The notes under the pieces are model-generated. The model did no database searches, was not told where the DNA came from, and saw nothing but the letters and a program-made list of their open reading frames with translations. The translations under genes were made by a program, and so were the position numbers. From contig JAUIEX010000006.1 of NCBI GenBank assembly GCA_030429725.1, positions 1 through 52,555 of the forward strand: a DNA stretch of 52,555 nucleotides, given 5' to 3'. Position 1 is the first letter of the stretch. Each line of letters begins with the position of its first letter. Of this stretch, positions 26,701-33,897 are shown piece by piece. The stretch is from Alphaproteobacteria bacterium. Its GTDB lineage: Bacteria; Pseudomonadota; Alphaproteobacteria; Rickettsiales; UBA8987.

Positions 26701-27304
26701 TTTCTTTTTCAGGGGTGATTTCCGGTGCAATCTCCGCTGTAGAGCCGAAGGCCTCCTGAAGCAGCTTGTTCAGCTCGGCCTCACGCTCTTCCTCCGTCAT
26801 ATTACGCTGCACCTGAATATCTTCCGGGCGCCTTTTGGCTAATTCCTGCTGGCGGCGAAGTTCTTCTGCCGCACGGCGCTCTTCCTCAATTTGGCTGGGT
26901 AATTTGGGAGGTTGCAGTTGGGACGAATCCGGAATGGCATCCGGCAGAGAGGGGACGGAGTTTTTCAAATGTTCCGGCGCGGCATCCCGGAGGGCATTCA
27001 GGCCGCTATTTGCGCTGTCCAGTGCCATTCTCCCCGCTTCTTCCGCCATTTTGGCCAGCGCATCTTCCTGCTGAGCAGGGGAAGATGCGGCGGCGGTGGG
27101 AGATTCCTGCATCGCCTGCGCGGCTTCTGCCACCGGCTGTGTGCCGGGAATGGGCGGCGGCGGTGGAATGTGGGTGACATTATCATCCAGCGCCGAGGAA
27201 GGGAGTATCAGCGGCGGTGGCGGTGCTTCCTGCGCGGTGGCGGCATGCCAAAACACGGTGCCCAGCGCCAGCAACCAGAGAATGATGGAATGAAAATATC
27301 GCAT
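23714..27304 (-). CDS. Exported ankyrin-repeat, proline-rich giant protein
   Basis: A 1196-residue protein with a signal peptide (FHSIILWLLALGTVFW, cut after ATA). An acidic and basic coiled region occupies about residues 140-320. Ankyrin repeats follow at about 330-500: at least five units with the LHxAAxxG and GAD/GAN pattern (NGDTPLMAALSAGNNEVAEL, NGNTALHIASHTGRAQ, SGHTALHVAAFEGKAN). The last ~690 residues are largely Pro/Ala-rich with runs such as PPPP, typical of an extended spacer through the periplasm or peptidoglycan. No catalytic domain is seen. It lies 61 bases downstream of dnaE on the same strand. A protein-binding scaffold is inferred. Confidence 0.8.
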   Translation of the reverse strand: MRYFHSIILWLLALGTVFWHAATAQEAPPPPLILPSSALDDNVTHIPPPPPIPGTQPVAEAAQAMQESPTAAASSPAQQEDALAKMAEEAGRMALDSANSGLNALRDAAPEHLKNSVPSLPDAIPDSSQLQPPKLPSQIEEERRAAEELRRQQELAKRRPEDIQVQRNMTEEEREAELNKLLQEAFGSTAEIAPEITPEKEKKPEISERFSGQIEFQDVPEDAVNAVEDEVGKAVAAENAKEAKKKNTAGSTGSQRDRLLSKRKNDSSAQSPEARNKLLRAREKTLKDQRAKHNYKTQIPSRKITKKEYDKQNRHLPKLVTEADLDYYLFLAAARNNLDGVRAMLDAGKNPNIMTKNGDTPLMAALSAGNNEVAELLILRGADVTMENKNGNTALHIASHTGRAQLVPSLIQANAEVDATNIYGDTSLMAASASENIDIMDLLIEAGADVNRQNNSGHTALHVAAFEGKANAIAKLMEEGASSLPDQRGQTPAQLAMNRGFTQLAQQLDPTLQATPASPYPYAQSGAPQNATPFPPAISTPMPPALPGDFPRVPTANNSNPNLGNQTLSEQRQDLAELALQKARETTRPQPPLPQTPPAMPAITPPPPRPMPPATMAPPPIPMMAPQPGSATPPPPDLQTQNIASRQRPNLPLSMQPGMPEPIVTPQRSQKPPAFIPPAPPPPAMPPYLRPSPETPPSAGLTREEILKQAEAVKRGDAPSVIRKDIPPISPLPDAQPPRTMAVSPPPVLKFAPQETPLPNASMPPAMLPAPDAPLPWQQATPAPRRIIPPAAPPAAMADDGRKAQELSELLKRWQAVDAQFSQLSVEEKMQVNLLRRDLVSKINPLDPRAEYYHEINQLPPQTISGILGSMRKWESFEQMHGLTKPAKNSNPKPRVTRPTAPAVPISKPALIAPEDISRRPAITPPPPMRAPLSSLEDEIKATAPPQPAVEKAPANKPAPVEPNIETAPIAAPPVTPAPPPSSQNDTSSRPAEALALPDIEETPQTELQIAPAQKVPLSIPLSNFPATPAEEGASGMEQAPEPANDIDNKTSAPALPALPEPPVIPLQQTPPAPPPVPLEMPATPPASATGALEAELGEVFATDKVETSPPATLPPASAAAPVAVPLNAPLNTPSAPGIAPPPAGLLAPPKNAPPPPMALPSLPSEPEAAPLPLPTLNEDGSRGASPLSPPPLPLP

Positions 27305-27365
27305 TGCTGATAACTATACGCTGAGAAGGGGCGCTTCACAAACAGAAAGCATCTATTTAAAGCGC

Positions 27366-30300
27366 TTAACTTTTGGAACGGCGGGTGAGTGTGACCTGTG
27401 GAAGGTTGCGGATTGTTTCCATATCAGAAGGTTGCAATTGGTGCGCCTGTGGCAGGCGAATGGTTATATTGGCCTGATGTGGCAGTGAGATTTCAACCAG
27501 CACGCGCTGGCGGGGGTCGGGGTTTTCCGCCGGGCGAAGGTAATCCGCCAGCTGTGCTACGGCATGTTCACAGGCGGGCAATGCCTCATTTTCCATGGCG
27601 TTGATGTGGATGGTATGGGTGGTTTGCAGCCGCCCGGCGGCATCGAAAAGCAGCTCAATATTTTCAGCAATCAACCGCACGCCGCCCTCATCCTTGCGTG
27701 CTTCGGCGGTGACGAGGAGGGGTTCGTTGCCGCTGATAATATCCCGCTTTTCGGAAAGTAAATCCTCATCAAAACAGGCCACTTCAGCAGTGCCGGTGGG
27801 GTCTGAAAGCTGGATATAAGCAAAGCGCTTACCGGAATTGCTGGCGCGCTGGGTAAGCTTGGTCTGCACGCCGGCAATTTTGATGCGGGTGCTTTCCCCG
27901 GCGATGGCGGTGCTGGTTTCCAGCTCATTAATCGGGATGGTGCGCAGGGTCAAAAGCGCATCTTTAAAGGCGGTGAGTGGATGATTATTGAGGTAAAAAC
28001 CGAAGGCTTCATATTCCATGCGGATGGTTTCATCCCCCGACCAGAGCGCTGCCACCGGCAGGTTGGGCTTGGCCACCTCCACACCGCTATCGCCGCCAAA
28101 CAGGCTGACCTGCGATGAGGCACGTTCTTCGGCCTGAGCCTGAGCATAGCGGGTGAGCATGGTGGCGGCTTCAAACAGCTGCGCGCGGTTAGGGTGAAGG
28201 CCATCCAATGCGCCGGATTTGGTGAGACCCTCCAATTGCTTTTTATTGAGCACGGCAGACCCGCAGCGACCTGCTAAATCAAAAATATCCGTGAAAGGGC
28301 CATTGGCTTCACGCTCTTTGACCAATGCTTCCATGGCCGACAGGCTGACGCCCTTCAGTGCGCCCAGCGCGTAGCGGATGGCGCGGCGTCTTGGTGAAGG
28401 AGATTTGCCACCCCCACCTGATTCTGTTCCAGAATCAGACTCCCCCATCGAGGGGGAGTTAAGGGATGCGGAACTATTACTCCCCCCTGAATTGCCGTTA
28501 GGCAATTCAAAATGTGGGGGAGTCGGGATCATCCCATCGAGTGGTTGCGCCTCGCGCAGAACGAGATGGTTCAAAGATGATCCCGGCGGGGGGGCATCCC
28601 CTTCCAGGGGGGAGCCGGTGGAATTCTCCCGCATCTCCGGCTTGAAATACGCATCAGAAATATTGACATCCGGCGGATAGACATCCACCCCGCATCTTCG
28701 TGCTTCTTCCCGGAAAGTCAGAAGCTTATCCGTGTCGCCAATATCGATATTCATGGAGGCGGTGAGGAATTCCACCGGGTAGTTGGCTTTAAGATAGGCG
28801 GTTTGATAGCCGATCAAGGCATAAGCGGCGGCGTGGGATTTGTTAAAACCATAGCCGGCGAATTTGGCCACCAGATCAAAAATTTCTCCGGCTTTGGCCT
28901 TATCCACGCCATTATTTTTAGCGCCCTCCATGAACAGTTCCCGCTGTTCATCCATTTCTTCTTTAATCTTTTTACCCATCGCGCGGCGCAGCAGATCCGC
29001 ACCGCCAAGGCTGTAGCCGCCCAGAATCTTGGCAATCTCCATCACCTGTTCCTGATAGATGATGACGCCGTAAGTTTCTTTCAGCACCTCTTCCAGACGG
29101 GGATGGAGGTAATCCGGCTTCTCCCGCCCATGCTTGCGCGCAATATAGGTGGGGATGTTATCCATTGGCCCCGGGCGGTAAAGCGAGATGAGTGCGATGA
29201 TATCCTCGATGGTATCCGGCCTCATTTTGCGCAGCGCATCCTTCATGCCGGAGGATTCCATCTGGAACACGCCGGTGGAATCGCCGCGTGCCAGCATGGC
29301 ATAGGTTGCCGGGTCGTTGAGGGGAATCAATGAAATATCCAACTCCCCCCTGGAGGGGGAGTCTGAATCGCCATGCGATTCAGGTGGGGGGGCTGTCTGA
29401 TTCCGGCGTTCGGAATCCAGGGATAATAACTCCCCCTTCACGGGGGAGTCTAAAAATTTGTCAGAATTTTTAGGTGGGGGTAAATCTTCGTTTTGCCCCC
29501 CCACCGCGTCGTCTGCTTCTGCTTCGCTCCAGCGTGACTCCTCGACTCCCCCGCATTTTGAATCGCCCCACGCGCTTCGCGCTTCGGGGCATTCAGGGGG
29601 GAGTTGGGCAACATTCCTATTCACCAGCTCCACGGCTTTTTGAATCACGGTGAGGGTCTTCAGCCCCAGAAAGTCAAACTTCACCAGCCCGGCCGTTTCG
29701 CAATATTTCATGGAATATTGTGTGGTTGGTATGGGTGATCGGTGATCGGTATAAAGCGGCAGCACCTTGGTGAGCGCCTCCTGCCCAATGACCACACCGG
29801 CAGCATGGGTGGAGGTGTGGCGGAAGAGGCCTTCCAACTTCAGGCCAATATCCAGCAGGCGTGCGACGGATTCTTCCTTCTTGGCTTCGGCGCGGAGTTG
29901 CGGATCCATCTCAATGGCCTGTTGCAACGTGACCGGCGAAAGCGGGTTGAAGGGGATCATCTTGGACATGCGATCCACCTGCCCGTAAGGCATTTGCAGC
30001 ACGCGCCCCACATCGCGCAGCACGGCACGTGCCTGAAGCTTTCCGAAGGTAATGATCTGCGCCACGCGATCCGCACCGTATTTTTCCTGCACATAGCGGA
30101 TAACCTCATCCCGCCGTTCCTGACAGAAATCGATATCAAAATCCGGCATGGAGACACGTTCCGGGTTCAAAAAACGCTCAAACAGCAGGCCGAAGCGGAG
30201 CGGATCAAGATCGGTAATCTCCATTGCCCATGCAATCACCGAGCCGGCACCCGAACCACGGCCGGGGCCAACGGGAATATCCTGTTCCTTCGCCCAGCGG

Positions 30301-31736
30301 ATGAAATCCGACACGATGAGGAAATAGCCGGGGAAATCCATCTTTTTAATAACGGACATTTCATATTCCAGCCGTTCTTCATACGGGGCGGGGTTGATGG
30401 AAGGAGTGGTAACTCCCCCCTTGCGGGGGAGTCGGGATCTGTGATCCCGGTGGGGGGACTTAGAAGAATCTGAAACTTCCTGCGGTGAATCTTCATCTTG
30501 AACATGACCCCCACCTGATTCTGTTCCAGAATCAGACTCCCCCATGAAGGGGGAGTTGGTTTCACATTCTCCACTTGCCTCCGCCTCAATGCGTAACTGC
30601 TCTTCCAGCTGGGCGAGGCGTTTCTTTAAGCCCTCACGTGCCACGGCTTCAAACTCTTCCACCTCGCTGCGCCCTTCTTTCATGGGTGGTTTGGGCAGCA
30701 TGGGGGCGTGAGGCTCCGGCATGATGGCGCAGCGCCGCGCGATGATTTCCGTGTTGGCGATGGCTTCGGGAATATCGGCAAAGAGCGCCTTCATTTCATC
30801 CTGCGATTTAAAATAATGCTCCGGCGTGTAGCGCGGGCGGTTCTCTTCCGAAATATAACGGCCATGGGCAATGCACATCAGCGCATCCTGTGCCTCGAAC
30901 ATTTCTTTTTTCGGGAACAGGCAGTTATTGGTGGCCACCAGCGGGACGTTATGCGCCATGGCCAGATCAATCAGCCCTGCCTCGGCGGCGTGATCTTCCG
31001 GGCGCTGATGGCGGTTCAGTTCAATATAAAGCCTGCCGGGAAAGAGCGCCTGAAGTTGGGCGAGCAGTGTTTCAGCAGCCTCTTTCCGGTTGCTGCGCAG
31101 CTGCTTTGCCAGCAAACCATCCGTGCCGCCGGTCAGGGCAATCAGCCCCTCGGCGCTGCCATTGCCAAGCCATGCCAGCGGCAGGGTGGGTTTGTGCATG
31201 GAATCATTCTTCAAATGCAGGTCGCTGGCCAGTTGCAGCAAATTATCATAGCCGGTTTGATTCTGGGCGAAGAGGAGAAAATCGCCGCTGAGATAACTCC
31301 CCCCTGAATCTCCCAAAGCGCGGAGCGCGTGGGAGGATTCAAAATGTGGGGGAGTCGAGGAGTCGCGCTGGAGCGAAGCGAAAGCGGACGACTCGGTGGG
31401 GGGGCTATTCTTTGCCGCAGCATGACCCCCACCTGAAACCGCTTGCGCGTTTTCAGACTCCCCCATAAAGGGGGAGTTATTTCCTTGCTCCGGTTGGAAC
31501 CCCGGATCCTCCTCCAGCTGCACCTGAATGCCGATGATGGGCTGGATGCCGTTTTTGGCACATTCCATGGCAATTTCCAGTGCGCCGAACAGGTTGTTGC
31601 TGTCCGTAATACCCACGGCGGGCATATTTTGTGCCGCACAGAGTTCCGGCAGCTCTTTGACGCGGATCGCGCCTTCAGAGAGGGAATAAGCTGTGTGGGT
31701 TCTTAAATGCAGGAACATAGACGGGTACTCATACAT
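27366..31736 (-). CDS. dnaE: DNA polymerase III subunit alpha, with in-frame repeat inserts
   Basis: Replicative polymerase. Start ATG 31736, with AAAGG about 10 bases upstream; a TTG at 31757 and an ATG at 31718 are alternatives. About 1456 residues against the usual ~1150-1170. Domains are PHP (FLHLRTHTAYSLSEGAI at the start), palm with PDFDIDFCQERRDEVI near residue 530 (two catalytic Asp), fingers (GRGSGAGSVIAWAM and FHxS-like GYGFNKSHAAAYALI), then the OB-fold region. The excess length is explained by four palindromic inserts at about residues 86-148, 394-442, 711-799 and 1041-1110. All lie in loops between conserved blocks and keep the frame open, so the enzyme is presumably functional. 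Confidence 0.96.
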   Translation of the reverse strand: MYEYPSMFLHLRTHTAYSLSEGAIRVKELPELCAAQNMPAVGITDSNNLFGALEIAMECAKNGIQPIIGIQVQLEEDPGFQPEQGNNSPFMGESENAQAVSGGGHAAAKNSPPTESSAFASLQRDSSTPPHFESSHALRALGDSGGSYLSGDFLLFAQNQTGYDNLLQLASDLHLKNDSMHKPTLPLAWLGNGSAEGLIALTGGTDGLLAKQLRSNRKEAAETLLAQLQALFPGRLYIELNRHQRPEDHAAEAGLIDLAMAHNVPLVATNNCLFPKKEMFEAQDALMCIAHGRYISEENRPRYTPEHYFKSQDEMKALFADIPEAIANTEIIARRCAIMPEPHAPMLPKPPMKEGRSEVEEFEAVAREGLKKRLAQLEEQLRIEAEASGECETNSPFMGESDSGTESGGGHVQDEDSPQEVSDSSKSPHRDHRSRLPRKGGVTTPSINPAPYEERLEYEMSVIKKMDFPGYFLIVSDFIRWAKEQDIPVGPGRGSGAGSVIAWAMEITDLDPLRFGLLFERFLNPERVSMPDFDIDFCQERRDEVIRYVQEKYGADRVAQIITFGKLQARAVLRDVGRVLQMPYGQVDRMSKMIPFNPLSPVTLQQAIEMDPQLRAEAKKEESVARLLDIGLKLEGLFRHTSTHAAGVVIGQEALTKVLPLYTDHRSPIPTTQYSMKYCETAGLVKFDFLGLKTLTVIQKAVELVNRNVAQLPPECPEARSAWGDSKCGGVEESRWSEAEADDAVGGQNEDLPPPKNSDKFLDSPVKGELLSLDSERRNQTAPPPESHGDSDSPSRGELDISLIPLNDPATYAMLARGDSTGVFQMESSGMKDALRKMRPDTIEDIIALISLYRPGPMDNIPTYIARKHGREKPDYLHPRLEEVLKETYGVIIYQEQVMEIAKILGGYSLGGADLLRRAMGKKIKEEMDEQRELFMEGAKNNGVDKAKAGEIFDLVAKFAGYGFNKSHAAAYALIGYQTAYLKANYPVEFLTASMNIDIGDTDKLLTFREEARRCGVDVYPPDVNISDAYFKPEMRENSTGSPLEGDAPPPGSSLNHLVLREAQPLDGMIPTPPHFELPNGNSGGSNSSASLNSPSMGESDSGTESGGGGKSPSPRRRAIRYALGALKGVSLSAMEALVKEREANGPFTDIFDLAGRCGSAVLNKKQLEGLTKSGALDGLHPNRAQLFEAATMLTRYAQAQAEERASSQVSLFGGDSGVEVAKPNLPVAALWSGDETIRMEYEAFGFYLNNHPLTAFKDALLTLRTIPINELETSTAIAGESTRIKIAGVQTKLTQRASNSGKRFAYIQLSDPTGTAEVACFDEDLLSEKRDIISGNEPLLVTAEARKDEGGVRLIAENIELLFDAAGRLQTTHTIHINAMENEALPACEHAVAQLADYLRPAENPDPRQRVLVEISLPHQANITIRLPQAHQLQPSDMETIRNLPQVTLTRRSKS
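28408..28616 (-). repeat. Family A palindromic insert in dnaE (OB-side loop)
   Basis: A complex of several hairpins. CTGATTCTG (28418-28426) pairs with CAGAATCAG (28430-28438). ACTCCCCC pairs with GGGGGAGT (28439-28459). TGAATTGCC pairs with GGCAATTCA (28487-28508), and further G/C arms run to 28616. It is translated as PFMG/PSMG-type repeats (NSPSMGESDSGTESGGG) and separates PDVNISDAYFKPE from YALGALKGV, which are adjacent in ordinary DnaE. Confidence 0.9.
29341..29605 (-). repeat. Family A palindromic inserts in dnaE (palm/fingers loop)
   Basis: Three elements in a row: 29341-29393, 29428-29477 and 29495-29605. The last is a 111-base unit that is the reverse complement of 31295-31405, with 12 differences by eye. 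The insert lies between TVIQKAVELVNRN and ISLIPLNDPATYAML, normally joined by a short linker. It reads without a stop and is rich in Ser, Asp, Glu and Pro. Confidence 0.9.
30411..30557 (-). repeat. Family A palindromic inserts in dnaE (PHP-palm linker)
   Basis: Two elements, 30411-30457 and 30513-30557, joined by about 55 bases. The second repeats the CTGATTCTG...CAGAATCAG stem followed by ACTCCCCC...GGGGGAGT exactly as at 28418-28459. It lies between the LEEQLRIEAEASGE helix and PAPYEERLEYEM. Confidence 0.9.
31294..31480 (-). repeat. Family A palindromic inserts in dnaE (PHP domain loop)
   Basis: A 111-base unit (31295-31405) followed by a shorter element (31424-31479) whose inner stem has changed to CTGAAA...TTTCAG but still pairs. 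It is inserted between IGIQVQLEEDPGF and FLLFAQNQTGYDNL, which are nearly adjacent in other DnaE proteins. Confidence 0.9.
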
Positions 31737-31778
31737 CTTCTTGATTGCCTTTCGCAAGCACTGCGCTAAAAGACTGGT

Positions 31779-32453
31779 ATGAATGAAATACTGGATGAGT
31801 TGAAACAGGAAGCGCGTCGCGAAAAACTAGAACGCGCTTTGATGAAATACTGGCCGCATGCGCTGGTGTTTGTGGTGGTGCTTTTATTTGCCGTTGGGGT
31901 GAGCAACTGGCTGATTCAGCGCCAGCAGCATCAGGCGGAAGTGGCTACCAGGCAGTTGGTGGAAGCGGCAACGGCGCCGTTTGATGCGCAGCAGGAGGCG
32001 TGGCGGGCGCTGGCCGAAGAGCATGGGGCGGAAGACGGTGTTGGCATTCTGGCACAGTTTAACCTTGCCCGTGTTGCGGCAGATGCGGGGGAGATGCCCG
32101 CCGCCAGAGAGTTGCTGCAAACGGTGAGCGAAGATGTTTCCGTTGGCGCGTTTTTCCGTGAATTGGCCGTGCTGCAACTGGCGCAACTGACGGAGGATGA
32201 AGAAGCGCGCATGGCGCAGCTAAAAAAACTGGCGGAGACGGGAACGGTCTGGAACTATCACGCCAGAGAGTTGCTGGCGCATGTCTATCTGACGCAGGGC
32301 GATATGGCGCAGGGCGAGGCTATGCTGCAGGCGCTGGCCGGAGAGGTGGCCGTGCCACCGGCGGTGCGTCAGCGTGTGCAGGAGCTTATCAGCCCGGCCA
32401 AAGAAAATCATGGGATGGATGAGGCCGCGCCGGCGGCTTTAAAAGAGGAGTAA
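31779..32453 (+). CDS. YfgM-like membrane-anchored TPR protein
   Basis: 224 residues with an N-terminal cytoplasmic segment, one membrane helix (PHALVFVVVLLFAVGVSNWL, residues 27-46) and a periplasmic helical repeat region. This layout and its place just before bamB and der match YfgM/DUF2133, an ancillary subunit of the SecYEG translocon in E. coli that works with the chaperone PpiD. The region QFNLARVAADAGEMPAARELL is TPR-like. The gene is divergent from dnaE with only 42 bases between starts, and ends 1 base before bamB, heading a long forward operon. Confidence 0.82.
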   Translation: MNEILDELKQEARREKLERALMKYWPHALVFVVVLLFAVGVSNWLIQRQQHQAEVATRQLVEAATAPFDAQQEAWRALAEEHGAEDGVGILAQFNLARVAADAGEMPAARELLQTVSEDVSVGAFFRELAVLQLAQLTEDEEARMAQLKKLAETGTVWNYHARELLAHVYLTQGDMAQGEAMLQALAGEVAVPPAVRQRVQELISPAKENHGMDEAAPAALKEE

Positions 32454-32454
32454 A

Positions 32455-33843
32455 ATGCAAAGGATTGTAACGGTGAAATGGTTAGTGATTGGGTGCTTGA
32501 TGATGAGCCTTGCGGCCTGTTCCGGCCTGCCGGACTGGATGGGGCAGGAGGAAAAAGACCCGGTGCTGGAAGGGGAGCGTGTTTCCGCCCTGCGTCTGAG
32601 CAAGGCCTCAATGTTAACGCCGGAGCTGCAGGATGTTGGCATTTCGCTGCCTTCAATGGAGCGTAATGACGGGTGGGGCGCGGCCTTTATTCAGCCCGTA
32701 GCGCACCCCGCATTGGCGGCGAATGTAGAACAGAAGGACAGCACGTCGATCGGTGCGGGTGCGGATGATCTGCCGCTTTCACCGCCGGTGGTGGCCGCCG
32801 GCATGGTGATAACGCTGGACGCGGAAGGGTCGGTGCGTGCCCACGGGCTGACGGATATTGACGATGAGCGCTGGGAATATGATGTGCCTGCCGTGGAAGG
32901 CAAAGGTGACGTGCTTGGGCTTGGCGTGGTGGATGGTTTTCGTCGGGAAAAGGATTTTTTGAGCGGGGCCTTGGCAGCGGATGAAAGGATGGTGGTTGTG
33001 GTGACGCGGCGCGGTCAGGTCATTGCGCTTGATCCGCAGAATGGCACGGAAAGATGGCAGAAGAAAATGCGCTTTCCGGTGATGAGCGCCCCGTCAATCG
33101 GGCGGGATCATGTCTATCTGGTGACAAGTGACGTGCGGCTTTATGCCCTGAACCGTGAGACGGGTGATGTGGAGTGGAGCAGCCTTGGCCTGCAGGAAAC
33201 CACCAGTCAATATGGCATGCCAACGGCAGTGCCGGGTGCGCGCGAAGTGTTCGCGGCCTTTCCTTCCGGAGAGGTCAAAGCGCTGCGCCAGCGCACGGGT
33301 GATCCGCTTTGGGTGGAACTTCTGGGTGGTGGCGTGATTGGTGCGCGCGCCTCAACCGGCAGCATTGACGTGACTCCGGTGGAAACGCCGGCCGGGTTGT
33401 TGGTGGCTTCCGATCAACAGCTAAGCCTGATGGATCGTCAGAGTGGGTTTCGTCTGTGGCAGAAAGAGATTGCCGTGCGTTCCACGCCGCAGGTTTCGGG
33501 AAATTGGGTGTTTGTGCTAACGGAGGCCAGCCAGCTGCTGGCGCTGCGGCTTTCGGACGGCAAAGTGCGCTGGGTGCAGGATCTGGTGGCGGAAGGTAGC
33601 GGCACGTTTGGCATGGGTAGTCAAAAACTGGAACATGCGCTGTGGTTTGGCCCCACCCTGGCCGGTGGCAATCTTTATGTGGTGCATTCGGCCGGAAGAA
33701 TGCTGGTGGTGGACGCTAAGAGCGGGCAGATTCAGCGGGGTTTGAATATTCCCGATCACACCTTGCTGCCGCCGATTGTAGCGGAAGAAACATTGCTGGT
33801 GCTTTCGGATAACGGCACGCTGACGGCATTTGCAGCAGAATAA
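32455..33843 (+). CDS. bamB: Outer-membrane assembly lipoprotein BamB
   Basis: A PQQ-type beta-propeller lipoprotein, scaffold of the BAM complex that folds outer-membrane proteins. 462 residues. The signal MMSLAACSG contains the lipobox with Cys near residue 22. Propeller blades are visible as repeats such as GQVIALDPQNGTERWQKKM, VRLYALNRETGDVEWSS, EVKALRQRTGDPLWVE and QLLALRLSDGKVRWVQDL. Context yfgM-bamB-der is the classical one. It starts 1 base after the yfgM-like stop. Confidence 0.94.
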   Translation: MQRIVTVKWLVIGCLMMSLAACSGLPDWMGQEEKDPVLEGERVSALRLSKASMLTPELQDVGISLPSMERNDGWGAAFIQPVAHPALAANVEQKDSTSIGAGADDLPLSPPVVAAGMVITLDAEGSVRAHGLTDIDDERWEYDVPAVEGKGDVLGLGVVDGFRREKDFLSGALAADERMVVVVTRRGQVIALDPQNGTERWQKKMRFPVMSAPSIGRDHVYLVTSDVRLYALNRETGDVEWSSLGLQETTSQYGMPTAVPGAREVFAAFPSGEVKALRQRTGDPLWVELLGGGVIGARASTGSIDVTPVETPAGLLVASDQQLSLMDRQSGFRLWQKEIAVRSTPQVSGNWVFVLTEASQLLALRLSDGKVRWVQDLVAEGSGTFGMGSQKLEHALWFGPTLAGGNLYVVHSAGRMLVVDAKSGQIQRGLNIPDHTLLPPIVAEETLLVLSDNGTLTAFAAE

Positions 33844-33897
33844 TACGCCTGATTTTGGGCGTTGAATGACGATGAATTGATCAATGGATGTAACCTC

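Noticed and set aside
28408-31480. CRISPR array suspected from repeated segments in dnaE
   Set aside because: Repeats are palindromic, irregularly spaced, present in both orientations and read in frame as protein; no cas genes are present.
27366-31736. Inteins in dnaE, given the extra length
   Set aside because: No intein splice motifs (Cys/Ser at the start with His-Asn at the end) or homing endonuclease blocks; the extra residues are low-complexity and coincide with palindromes.
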